Below are positions 11,701 through 20,797 of a stretch of DNA of 64,000 nucleotides, in pieces. The notes under the pieces are model-generated. The model made no database searches, was not told the DNA's origin, and saw only the letters and a program-made list of their open reading frames with translations. This stretch comes from Poa pratensis (taxonomy: Eukaryota; Streptophyta; Magnoliopsida; Poales; Poaceae). The stretch is taken from positions 114,157,927 to 114,221,926 of the forward strand of contig CAMZMU010000041.1 of assembly GCA_947311845.1 (NCBI GenBank). The letters are read 5' to 3'. The position numbers and the translations under genes were made by a program. The first letter of the stretch is position 1. Every line of letters starts with the position of its first letter.

Positions 11701-14700
11701 GCACCTCGGGCGCGGTGGAGGGGACGGCGATGGCGACAGCAGTGGAGACGGAGACGGCACGGCGAAGACGGACACGACGAGCTCGGTCGATGGAGAGGAG
11801 GCGACGGCGACATCAGTGGAGACGGAGACGACGCGCTCTGGTCGATGGAGAGGAGGCGACGGCGGACGGGAGGAGGCGGCGGCGTCGGAGGCTCGACGGC
11901 GACGGCGATGGCGACGGCGCGGCAGTTCGGCAGCCTGGCGGCGTACGAGCAGAGAGAGGAGGCCGAGAGCGATTTGAGTCGATTTGGGGGAAGAGGAAGA
12001 CTAGATAGCGCGAAATCGACCTTTAGGACCGGTTGTTGTTAACAACCGGTCCTGAAGGCTCTTTAGGACCGGTTGGTAACAGCAACCGGTCCTAAAGGTT
12101 ATTTTTGGGCCGCGCTGAAATTTGCGCGCGAAGCCCACCTTTAGGCCCGGTTGGTGTTACCAACCGGTCCTAAAGGTTTTTTTTTCCTTTTTCTTTTTTC
12201 TGTTTTCTGTTTCCTGTTTTCTTTTTCTTTTTTGTTTCCTTTTTCTGTTTTCTTTTATATTTATTGATTTAATTGTCCAAATTAACTAAAATTAGACTCT
12301 AAAAATTTGTATAATCAAAAGCTTTTGTAAAATCAATTATTTATAAAAAACATATTTATATTTTATGATATTTTGTGTAAAAATTGTCTAAATGTCATTT
12401 TTAACACTTCAAAAATAAAAAAAAAGATATTCCAATTTCTATAGAAATATTTAACTTAGCAAAAAGATATTCCAATATTTTGTGTAAAAATTGTCTAAAT
12501 GTCTTTTAAAATGTTCCAATATTTGAAAATCATATCTTTTTCTTATTTCCTATTTTTTGAATCTCACTAAACTTTCAACATGAAAAGTGTTTGAATTTGA
12601 ATAACTAATTCAAAACCCTAAACCATTTTGCGCTAGTAGCAAGCATTAAACATAGCATAAGTGCATCAACACAATACAAAAGTATCCTCAAGATAAACCC
12701 CTAAAATCTCGAACAACGGGTATCATTACATGATCAATCCCATCCAATCCCCATACACCTCATATGCCTACAGCGGACTACTCACACAGCGGACTAATCT
12801 GGCCGCGTGGGGTCCCCTCTTTTCCTGCTCGGACACTTCCTGCAAAAACAACCAGAAACGAGACTTTGCTAAAAACAACGTCAGATTCAGCAGTTTTATT
12901 CAAATATGGGAAGACTCTGGAGCAAATCGACCTTCGATCCACAGCGGCAAGACGTCTCTGATGATCTACGACCGTCCCAAAAAGTGTTGGGAATGTCGCA
13001 GATCATCAGAGCGCCTTGCCGCTGCTTGGATCGACCGAGGGGCATGGCTACCACTTCCACCACCACCACCACTCCCACCTCCTCGGCAATTCATCATTGC
13101 GTCACCCTAATCCAGTGGCTGGATTCAACCTACCTGAGGGCTTGTGTTTCCAACAGCGTCGTTGTGTTGTCATTTTTCACCGACCTACAGGAGGTGGCTC
13201 CAATGGCTGGCCGGTGAACAAGGACGAACACAATAATGCCAGGGAACATGCCAGCAGGTAGGCTAAATCCAGCCATTGGATTCGGTGGCGAAGGTAGACG
13301 CTCGTTGTGTGCCGTTCGCTGCAGGGACGCCGCTATTTATAGGCGATTAGAAAGTGTACCTGTGGATGAGGTGGGAGTGGTGGTGGTGGTGGTGGGAGTG
13401 CTGATCCAACAGCTGACAAGCCCTCAAAAGAAACACACCCCTGATCCAACGGCTCACAAGCGCTTGAAAGAAACACACGATCCGTGTGCTTCTTTAGTCC
13501 CGGCTGGTAACACCAACCGGGACTAAAGGCGGGCTTCGCGGTCACGACTCGTGTGAGCCGTTGGATCAGGGGTGTGTTTCTTTTGAGGGCTTGTGAGCCG
13601 TTGGATCAGGGGTGTTTGAGGGCAAAATCAGTGTTGGATCAGTCACATGACCCATGTGTCAAAGATGGGCACATTATCACAAACTATGTCACGGGAATGT
13701 TTTCATAACACAATTACATAAAAGGTTTAATACATTATTACACATCACCAACAACACCCCCTATCTATTTTTCTTCTTCGCGTATGTCTTGCCTTTCTTC
13801 TGATTGCGCCGTAACCATGGAGTATCTTCATCATTTAACGGGATGCTTGGATCATCTTTGACTTTGAAGGGCGGAATTTCATCAAATTTATTGTAATCTT
13901 CTGACATGTCTGTCTTGTCCTCGACTCCCACGATGTTTCTTTTCCCTGAAAAAACTATGTGGCGCTTTGGCTCATCGTCTGATGTATTCGCTTCCTTCTC
14001 TTTTCTTTTTTTCGGTCTGCTAGACATGTCCTTCACATAGAAAACCTGAGCCACATGGTTGGCTAGGACAAATTTATCATTGTCGTACCCAAGATTCTTC
14101 TGATCCACTGTTGTCATTCCGTACTTCGGGTCTACCTTTACTCCTGACAGGTTGAACCATTTGCACCAGAACAAAGGGACCTTAAAGGAAGGTCCATAGT
14201 CAAGTTCCCATATCTGCTCTATGTAACCATAGTATGTGTCCTTTTGCCCATTGTCGTTTGTTGCATCAAACCGGACACCACTGTTTTGGTTGGTGCTCTT
14301 TTTATCTTGGTCTGCCGTGTAAAATGTATTACCATTTATCTCGTACCCTTTAAAGGTCAATATAGTCGAAGATGGTTGCTTGGCCAACAAGTATAGCTCA
14401 TCTTCAACAATGTTGTCATTAATGAGACGTCTTTGCAACCAACCGCCGAAAGTCTTCACGTGTTCTCCACCAATCCAATTTTCAGGTTGCTCCGGGTATT
14501 CCGAGCGTAAAATATCCTTGTGTTCCTCCATATATGGAGCCACCAAGCTGGAATTATGTAGAACTGTGTAGTGTGCTTGAGTGAAAGAATCCCCGTCCAT
14601 ACATGTTGTTGATTTCTTTCCTAGCGTGCCTTTTCCACGCAGTCTCCCCTCATGGCGCGATTGAGGAACACCGATCGGATTCAGGTCAGGAATAAAGTCA

Positions 14701-17700
14701 ACACAAAACTCAATGACCTCCTCTGTTCCATAGCCCTTGGACATGCTTCCTTCTGGCTTAGCACGGTTATGAACGTAATTCTTTAAGACTCCCATGAACC
14801 TCTCAAAGGGGAACATATTGTGTAGAAATACAGGACCGAGAACGGAAATCTCTTGGACTAGGTGAACTATGAGGTGCGTCATAATATTGAAGAAGGTTGG
14901 TGGGAACACCAACTCGAAGCTGACAAGACATTGGACCACATCCTTCTGTAAACTTGGTAGAGTTGCTGGATCGATTGCCTTCTGAGAAATTGCATTGAGG
15001 AATGCACATAGCTTCACAATGGGTACTCGCACGTTTTCTGGTAGAAGCCCCCTCAATGCAATCGGAAGTAACTGGGTCATAATCACGTGGCAGTCGTGAG
15101 ACTTTAGGTTTTGGAACTTTTTCTCTTCCATGTTTATTATTCCTTTTATGTTGGACGAGTAGCCAGACGGGACCTTGATACTGCTCAGGACTTCGAAAAA
15201 GATCTCCTTCTCTTGCTTGGTAAGAGCGTAGCTGGCAGGACCTTTGAAATTCTCTGGATTCATCAGGTCGTCTCGTTCGTGCATATGTTGGTGGTGCAGC
15301 CGTGCTTTTGGTGTATCTCTCGACTTCTTCCCATGCACGCCCAATAAGTTTAGCAGGTTCACGCAAATATTTTTGTCACGTGCATCACGTCGATTGCAGA
15401 GCGAACCTCTAGGAATTTCCAATAGGGTAGATCCCAGAATATAGATTTCTTCTTCCACATGGCTACGTGGTTGTCAGCGTCATTCGGAACAGATTGTGCG
15501 CCAGGACCCTTTCCAAAGATTACTTTTATATCTTTGACCATGTCATATATATCAGCACCTTTAGGGAGGGTAGGCTTCCTCCGTGTATCTGCCTCACCTT
15601 TGAAATGCTTTCCTTTCTTTCTTACGGGATGCCTGTCTGGAAGAAATCGACGATGCCCCGGGTACACATTCTTGCCTACATGTATACTTTCAGTCTCGCC
15701 TAAACAGTGTGTGCATGCGTTGTATCCCTTGTTTGACTGTCCTGAGATGTTACTAAGAGCGGGCCAATCATTGATGGTTATAAACAGCAACGCTCGTAGG
15801 TCAAATTCCTCCTGTTTGTACTCGTCCCACACACGTACACCTTCATCAGCCCACAACTCTAAAAGTTCTTCAACTAATGGCCTCAGGTACACATCAATGT
15901 CGTTGCCGGGTTGCTTCGGGCCTGGGATAAGCACTGGCATCATAATGAACTTACGCTTCATGCATAACCAAGGAGGAAGGTTATAGATACATAGAGTCAC
16001 GGGCCAGGTGCTATGACTGCTGCTCTGCTCCCCAAACGGATTCAGGCCATCTGTACTTAGACCAAACCTTAAGTTTCTTGCGTCACGTGCAAAGTCCTTG
16101 AACTCGTTGTCGATGGTTCTCCACTGCGACCCATCAGCGGGGTGTCTCAGCATCGCGTCTTCCTTACGATCTTCTTTGTGCCATCGCAACAACTTGGCAT
16201 GCTCTTTGTTTCGGAACAAACGTTTCAACCGTGGTATTATAGGAGCATACCACATCACCTTGGCAGGAACCCTCTTCCTGGGGCGATCGTCGCCCTCAAC
16301 ATCACCGTACCGCAGTGCACCGCATACCGGCATGCATTCAAATTCTCGTGCTCACCGCGGTAGAGGATGCAGTCATTGATGCATGCATGTATCTTCTGCA
16401 CCTCTAATCCTAGAGGGCAGACAACCTTCTTTGCTTCGTACGTACTGCAGGGCAACACGTTATCTCTTGGAAGCATCTTCTTCAATATTTTCAGCAGCTT
16501 TTCAAATCCCTTGTCAGATAGTCCATTCTCTGCCTTCCATTGCAGCAATTCCAGGGTGGTACCCAGCTTTTTCTGGCCATCTTCGCAATTTGGGTACAAC
16601 AATTTTCTGTGATCCTCTAACATGCGCTCCAACTTCGACCTCTCGTTTTCACTTGCGCAGTTTATCTGTTCATCAAGAATGACCCGACGAAGATCATCAT
16701 CAGACTCATCAACAATGTCCTCAAGTTCAGGCTCATCAACAATGTCCTCAAGTTCAGGCTCGTCTTCCCCCATTGCAGTATCACCGTGTTCACCGAACAT
16801 AGGATAGTTGTCATTATCCTCTTCTTCTTCAATGTCTTCCATTATAACCCCTCTTTCTCCGTGCTTGGTCCAACAAAAATAATTGGGCATGAAGCCTTCT
16901 CGCAACAGGTGGGTGTGTATGGTTCTTGAGGAAGGGTAATTCCTCTTATTCTGGCATTTATCACATGGACAAAAAATAAAACCATTCTGCTTGTTTGCCT
17001 CAGCCACATCGAGAAAACTATGCATGCCATTAATGAATTCGGGACGACGTCGGTCACCGTACATCCATTGCCGGTTCATCTGCATTATATAAATTTATCA
17101 AAAACCAATATACTAAATCATCATGAATAGGGAACTGACTAAATTAATTAATTAATACAAGTTCATCACACGTTAAAACCAAAGTAGCGTAGTGACCATA
17201 CATATATAGTTCTCATAAAAATACACACTGAAACCAACCATAAAACTCTCTAATTAATGCATTTAAATACAACAACAAATGCGATCAAAATCGCAACAAA
17301 TGTAACAATTGACCCGACGGCATAATGATACCAAGCCTCTTTACTAATTGCATATTTTCTAATCTTTCTAATCTTCAGGCGCATTGCATCCATCTCGCTC
17401 TTGTGACCATCGACGACACCGGCAAGAACCTTTTCCAAGGTCATCTTCTCTCTTTCAGTTTTTTCCAATCTTTCTTCAGTTTTTTTCAATATTTCTTTCA
17501 GGTCATCATTTTCTTGTTCAACTAAATTTAACTTCTCAACAATAGGGTCGATTGGCATTTCCGGTTCCACTACCTCCTACATAAAAATATCTATGTGAAG
17601 TTGGTTGGCGTAATTAATTGTCATATAAACAGGAAATGAAAAAAGAAAATAGTTATAAAAGATAATATACCACATCCGAATCATAGACTGGACGAGGGCC

Positions 17701-20051
17701 AACGGGGACGGATATCAAAACCATGGCACTATACATAAAAAAAATTCATACACAACTAAGAAAATTATATACAAGTAAATATGTAAATCATACAAATAAA
17801 AAATTGTTTTGCTAAATAAGAACAATAGGCTCACCAAGGTGGTGTCGGTGACGGGGCGGCGCGGGCGATCGACGGCGGTGAGGAAGGGGACAGGACGGCA
17901 CTAAAAATCCACAAATCATAATTTAATTTGAGCTCAAATTGCATATAAAACAAATGATCTCTGTAACTTAGGCATTTCATCAAACACCTAGCTAGCACAA
18001 GAAAAATGAAATGAGCAAGAAAATGAGCAAAACTTGCAATGCCGGAAGAGGGGATGAAGTTGCTAACCGTAGGACCGATGGGTGCCAACAATCTTGACAA
18101 ATGGTGGAGAAAAATGGGGATGAACTAGAGCTCCCAAGAGGAAGGAGAGAGCAAAAATGGAGTTGAGCTCGAGCTGGGAAAATGGAGCTGCAGCACGGGG
18201 TGGAAGAAGGATATAGGGGGGACCTTTAGGACCGTTTGTATTAAAAACCGGTCCTAAAGTGTCTGACCGCTGGGCCCCCCTACTGCTGCAAACTGCCGAA
18301 AACCTTTAGGACCGGTTCGTGTTACAAACCGGTCCTAAAGGTTCTGACCGCTGGCCCCACCCCCTGCCGCAAACGGCGCGAATCCTTTAGGACCGGTTTG
18401 TAAGGCGCGAATCCTTTAGGACCGGTTTGTATTACAAACTGGTCCTAAAGGATTCACGCCCGTTTGCGGCAGGTGGTGGGGTCAGCGGTCAGAACCTTTA
18501 GGACCGGTTTGTAACAAATCCGGGTCCAAAGGGGCTGGCTCAAAGCCCTTTTTTCTACTAGTGTTACCACGTATGCCTTGTGGTGTTGTCATCCATGCTT
18601 TTTTTTACTTGTTGTCATCCATGCTTAGTTGATCTTAACAAATGGTAGTTTCTGATAATTAGACATCTCCTTAATAAAAGAATGGTGGGTCCAGAAAAAA
18701 AATGATAGATATTTGTCTAAAGAATATTTAAGAATTTAAGTAGATTTATTGAATATATATACAACCAAACAACCCCTAATTCTCTAAATATATTAGAGCA
18801 AGTTTTGCTTAGGCATGCACCTCCACCACGCACCCGGATCGCACTATAAGATCAATGGTGGAGATTAAAACACACCCATGTAATAAAAGATGGTACATCA
18901 GATTATAGTGGATGGTAGATTTTCGAACCATGTCATGGATGAATAGGCTTCAAGAAATTTGTACAATACTGCAAGTCTCAAATGGATTACACGGGGTCAG
19001 CCCTACTATCCAGCGCTTTAGCCCGATGTCGAGGACCAAAATCGCACGGAATACTCCTTACAAATAGAAAATTTAATATAAATCTTAGCTTAGGCCCAAC
19101 ATTGCGCTAAATGTTCCTTCAAGAAGGGAAATATCATATAACTTGATACATCAAAAACCAACACAAATGAGCTAGGGGGCATGGACTATTTACTATGATG
19201 GTCCTTGTTTACGGTGAGGCTGAGGAAGGTTACAATTACCCTCTAGCGATAGTACATTTTTGGGAAACCATCGTCAATATAGATTAACCGAGGTCCAAAT
19301 TCTGGGCTCCTGAGTGTTCTGTCTGATGTCAACATTATTTGGTGATCAATCATCATGCCCCAACGCTTGGTGGAGAGGAAGAGGTCCATGACTCTTGGTG
19401 CCCTTCTTTTTCGTTGTGGACTTGGCCAATGTGATCACTTGGTGGATGAGTTTGTTTCTTCCTCCCATTTTTGTCTGGTATCGGTCGGTCTATACCAAAT
19501 TACATCTAGGAAGACCCAACCCCTGTCTAGGCATTGACTAGACTCCTTACGCACCCCAACTTCAAGGAGAGTCATCGTGCCAATGCAACTAATGGATGGG
19601 TCCTGTCGAGGCACAACAAAGGATCATTTAAATTTCTAGGACAGTCATGCTGACTTGGTGAATGCAAGGAACCTTCTCCTACCCACTCCAAGCATCCTTC
19701 CCTGTAAAATAGTTGATTAATAGTTTGGTTGGGGGAAAATGGATATCATGATAACAACTTTATGTGAATCTGTATGAGGATATTGATGTGGTTATCATGT
19801 TTATTTGACAAATTAAACAACCGCACCAAAAAATTGTCAAAAATCTAACTAAACGCTAGTGCATGTCGCCTTAAAATCCATCTTACATGCCTTAGAATGG
19901 TGATTCAGTTTATACAAAAGAACTTACAATTTGATTCTACTTTGTGTTGAAACAGAGAACCCAACGAACGATGAGCAAGGTGTGCCCCTCATTCTGCGAT
20001 GAACTAGAAAACGCCATCAAGAAAAAGGCGGGAATGCATCTACAACAGTAG
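5758..20051 (+). CDS. Subgroup Ib bHLH transcription factor (IRO2/ORG2-like), three exons, CACTA in intron 2
   Basis: Exons are 5758-6067, 6155-6487 and 19956-20051. Exon 1 encodes an N-terminal region ([12 protein letters not shown]) and the basic region plus helix 1 ([24 protein letters not shown]). Exon 2 encodes helix 2 ([20 protein letters not shown]), a short coiled-coil extension and a C-terminal ACT-like region. Exon 3 encodes the conserved tail ending [10 protein letters not shown]. The His-Glu-Arg contacts of E-box-binding bHLH proteins are present as N-A-Y-E-R-D-R-R. The Ib family regulates iron uptake genes under iron deficiency and dimerises with other bHLHs in the nucleus. Exon 2 to exon 3 joins in phase 0 after GTAAAT at 6488. 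At exon 1 the only nearby GT (6068) leaves one extra base while every nearby acceptor AG is in phase 0, so the gene may be frameshifted. Retrotransposon upstream, CACTA-A inside, CACTA-B downstream. Confidence 0.85.
6557..6752. repeat. Left TIR and subterminal palindromes of CACTA-A
   Basis: The TIR is followed by repeated GGACCGGTT-type motifs at about 6580, 6656-6676 and a full palindrome at 6715-6750 (CTTTAGGACCGGTT with inverted AACCGGTCCTAAA). In En/Spm such subterminal motifs bind the TNPA-type protein. Confidence 0.85.
6905..7300 (-). mobile_element. Fragment of a PIF/Harbinger-like element inside CACTA-A
   Basis: GAGCATGTCCAG near 6919 resembles Harbinger terminal repeats, and a minus-strand reading with [15 protein letters not shown] and [16 protein letters not shown] followed by a stop is the style of the accessory (Myb/NAM-C-like) ORF of such elements. 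No second terminus or TSD was found, so it is a remnant. Confidence 0.4.
7318..10957 (-). pseudogene. TNP1 (Transposase_24) with C48 Ulp1 protease exons, CACTA-A
   Basis: Start ATG 10957 ([17 protein letters not shown]), exon 1 to about 10736, exon 2 from 10653. The long exon carries the Transposase_24 (PF03004) block: [48 protein letters not shown], then a coiled coil and a Pro-rich linker. A 1-base frameshift near 9080 hides a Lys-rich stretch and the frame resumes at [10 protein letters not shown] (8986) down to the donor near 8383. Ulp1-like exons follow: GFIDP block (8286-8113), FHFILFIIR (about 8010, then a stop), a VWKQF block (7810-7735), and [11 protein letters not shown] (about 7600) directly preceded by a stop. 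The last exon ends at TAG 7318. TNP1 proteins bind element ends; Ulp1 domains cut SUMO. Both activities are broken here. Confidence 0.8.
10958..12020 (-). other. Leader of TNP1 in CACTA-A: AT-rich intron and GC-rich 5' exon
   Basis: About 600 bp of AT-rich sequence precede the TNP1 start, and before it a strongly GC-rich, GGCGAC-repetitive block (11560-12000). The same order (palindromes, GC-rich block, AT-rich stretch, ATG) is present in CACTA-C and CACTA-D, which suggests a non-coding first exon and an intron. The long open frames across the GC-rich block are composition artefacts. Confidence 0.5.
12021..12177 (-). promoter_or_regulatory. Internal palindromes of the element-end type in the TNP1 promoter, CACTA-A
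   Basis: Three palindromes at 12021-12058, 12061-12098 and 12138-12177 share the GGACCGGTT/AACCGGTCC core of this element's own ends. They lie upstream of the GC-rich TNP1 leader, where an autoregulated TNP1 promoter would be expected. Confidence 0.6.
12178..12942. other. AT-rich middle region of CACTA-A, no gene seen
   Basis: T-rich tracts (12178-12260), then AT-rich sequence with partly repeated words, including GTGTAAAAATTGTCTAAATG twice. From 12650 the composition is normal but no coding sequence or known element is recognised. Confidence 0.6.
12943..13342 (-). ncRNA. TATA-driven double-hairpin unit in CACTA-A (candidate structured RNA)
   Basis: On the minus strand a TATA box (CTATAAATAG, 13342-13333) is followed by two inverted repeats. 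Hairpin I spans 13282-13109; its outer 29 bp pair with one mismatch and two G-U pairs. Hairpin II spans 13023-12943, with arms around GGCAAG and CTGATGATCT and an inner CCCAA/TTGGG stem. The same unit, with the same order and spacing, is in CACTA-D (47551-47952). Orientation is the same as the transposase genes. Transcription and processing are inferred, not shown. Confidence 0.45.
13130..13276 (-). CDS. Conserved 48-codon micro-ORF inside hairpin I, CACTA-A
   Basis: ATG 13276 to TAG 13130, beginning [20 protein letters not shown] with a hydrophobic segment and ending LLETQALR. The start lies about 57 nt downstream of the TATA box. The twin in CACTA-D (47617-47763) has the same length and nearly the same peptide. 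Because the ORF coincides with a long hairpin, its conservation may reflect the RNA structure or recent common origin rather than a protein. Confidence 0.25.
   Translation of the reverse strand: MAGFSLPAGMFPGIIVFVLVHRPAIGATSCRSVKNDNTTTLLETQALR
13493..13528. repeat. GTCCCGG-class palindrome in CACTA-A
   Basis: TTTAGTCCCGGCTGG with its inverted copy CCAACCGGGACTAAAG. It differs from this element's own GGACCGGTT-type ends but matches mid-element palindromes of CACTA-C and CACTA-D, and is bordered by the same GTTGGATCAGGGGTGTG words. Confidence 0.8.
13761..17085 (-). pseudogene. TNP2 transposase (Transposase_21), CACTA-A, two frameshifts
   Basis: Start at ATG 17085 ([17 protein letters not shown]). 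The order is Transpos_assoc (PF13963) with [14 protein letters not shown] and [10 protein letters not shown], an acidic linker containing an 8-codon repeat ([10 protein letters not shown]), a helical block, then Transposase_21 (PF02992: [54 protein letters not shown]), DUF4218 ([40 protein letters not shown]) and DUF4216 ([20 protein letters not shown]), ending at 13761. One base is missing near 16333 (before PVCGALRYG) and one near 15370 (before NLLNLLGV). TNP2/TNPD proteins cut and join CACTA ends in the nucleus. The two 1-base losses are the only defects I saw, so this is a young pseudogene, or carries sequence errors. Confidence 0.88.
17250..17724 (-). CDS. Coiled-coil protein with C-terminal membrane segment, CACTA-A
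   Basis: Two exons: 17724-17671 ([18 protein letters not shown]) and 17576-17250, joined in phase 0; 126 aa. Residues 20-85 form a Glu/Lys-rich coiled coil. A conserved [15 protein letters not shown] leads into a hydrophobic segment ([16 protein letters not shown]) at the C-terminus, as in a tail-anchored protein. Copies at the same place exist in CACTA-C and CACTA-D. Similar C-termini are familiar to me from grass proteins with a GRF zinc finger, but no zinc finger is seen here. The function is unknown; it lies directly upstream of TNP2 and may share its promoter. Confidence 0.65.
18222..18563. repeat. Right subterminal palindromes and TIR of CACTA-A
   Basis: Palindromes with GGACCGGTT/AACCGGTCC cores at 18222-18262, 18304-18342, 18413-18452 and 18497-18535 (the last with changes), plus a half copy near 18385, ending in the TIR at 18563. 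Confidence 0.88.
18567..19955 (+). other. Remainder of bHLH intron 2
   Basis: This is the host intron right of CACTA-A. No coding sequence or clear transposon was recognised. A T-rich tract near 18600 repeats GTTGTCATCCATGCTT at 18581 and 18612, and GTCATCCATG also occurs left of the element at 6525. Confidence 0.6.
19956..20051 (+). CDS. Exon 3 of the bHLH gene
   Basis: After the acceptor AAACAG at 19950-19955 the reading [20 protein letters not shown] continues in frame to a TAG at 20049-20051 (31 codons). This matches the C-terminal tail usual for subgroup Ib bHLH proteins and completes the frame left open by exon 2 at 6487. It is too short to show as an ORF on its own and lies 13.5 kb from exon 2. 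Confidence 0.85.
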   Translation, partial: RTQRTMSKVCPSFCDELENAIKKKAGMHLQQ

Positions 20052-20296
20052 TGGATTATAGCATACTAATGGTGTACTTATTATTTTGTGTTTAACTACC
20101 ATGAATCAAAATGCATGCATTAGACATAGATAAAAAGATAATTAAATAGTAATGATGCTTGCATGATATAATGTAGTGTTCCATGTAATAACTATCATTG
20201 TATATACATCTTCAGGTTTTATATATTTCTCTCAGTGTACCCAACCACACACTCGGTATTTTCGGGTATTTCATGGTTTTGAGTGTTTTGAACTAT
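20052..20296 (+). other. 3' flank / probable 3' UTR of the bHLH gene
   Basis: 245 bp between the stop codon and CACTA-B. It is AT-rich and has no recognised gene. The insertion of CACTA-B here probably interrupts the native 3' UTR or terminator. Confidence 0.5.
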
Positions 20297-20508
20297 CACT
20301 AGTGGAAACCCCCCCTCTTGTCCCGGGTTGGGAACCCCTAATGTACCGGATTGCCATCCGGTACATGGCAACCGGGACTAGAGCCTCCCCCCTCTTGTCC
20401 GGGGTGGGTTACGACCCGGGACAAGAGCCCTCCACGCGGGGGCAGCGCATGCGCATGTGAGAGGAGCTCTAGTCCCGGGTTGTAATACCACCCGGGACTA
20501 GAGATGCT
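20297..20508. repeat. Left end and subterminal palindromes of CACTA-B
   Basis: TIR followed by GTCCCGGGTTGG (20318), an inverted pair around GTACCGGATTGCCATCCGGTAC (20343-20364), a TTGTCC...GGGACAAG pair (20395-20424) and the palindrome AGTCCCGGGTTG/CACCCGGGACTAGAG (20470-20505). Confidence 0.75.
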
Positions 20509-20797
20509 TCCACGTGGCGGCCTGTGACTTTTTTCGTTCCGATTGTTGTATATTACGAATAATTTGCAAAAAATACGGTTAATTATCTGTAAATCAGAAA
20601 AAAACATATAACATATCAAAATGTTCGTAAGAGCAAGCTTTATGAGATAGTCGGGAAATCGGAAGTCGGAACGGAAAGTCGTGAAGACGGGAAAGTATTC
20701 GATTACAAATAAAGATCCCATATATAAGAGAGACTAGAACCGTCAACTATTCGATTACATGGAGATCATCAAGCTAGCCACTACTAGAGCCCGTCAT

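Larger units (their letters stand above)
6557..18563 (-). mobile_element. CACTA-A: 12.0-kb CACTA (En/Spm, Caspar-like) transposon in intron 2 of the bHLH gene
   Basis: It begins CACTAGTAGAGAAATGG and ends with the inverted TTTTTTCTACTAGTG, flanked by the 3-bp duplication TTA (6554-6556 and 18564-18566). Subterminal repeats are palindromes built on GGACCGGTT/AACCGGTCC. It carries, on the minus strand from right to left, a coiled-coil/membrane protein gene, TNP2, a hairpin unit and TNP1-Ulp1, so its genes are antisense to the host gene. TNP2 has two single-base frameshifts and TNP1 at least one frameshift plus stops, so it is probably not autonomous. Confidence 0.93.

Noticed and set aside
11568..12042. 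Long plus-strand open frames rich in Arg/Gly in the GC-rich block
   Set aside because: Both frames are open because of GGCGAC-type composition; no start context or family match, and the equivalent blocks in C and D are unrelated in protein sequence. Treated as the TNP1 leader.
12021..12177. CRISPR-like array of regular palindromes
   Set aside because: Few, irregularly spaced copies that match transposon subterminal motifs in a plant genome; no cas genes.
13493..13528. Terminus of a nested CACTA element in the middle of CACTA-A
   Set aside because: No CACTA sequence or 3-bp duplication was found near this or the sister palindromes.
16255..17085. A separate short TNP2-like gene in CACTA-A
   Set aside because: Its end is caused by a single missing base near 16333; the next frame continues the same domain, so it is one broken gene.
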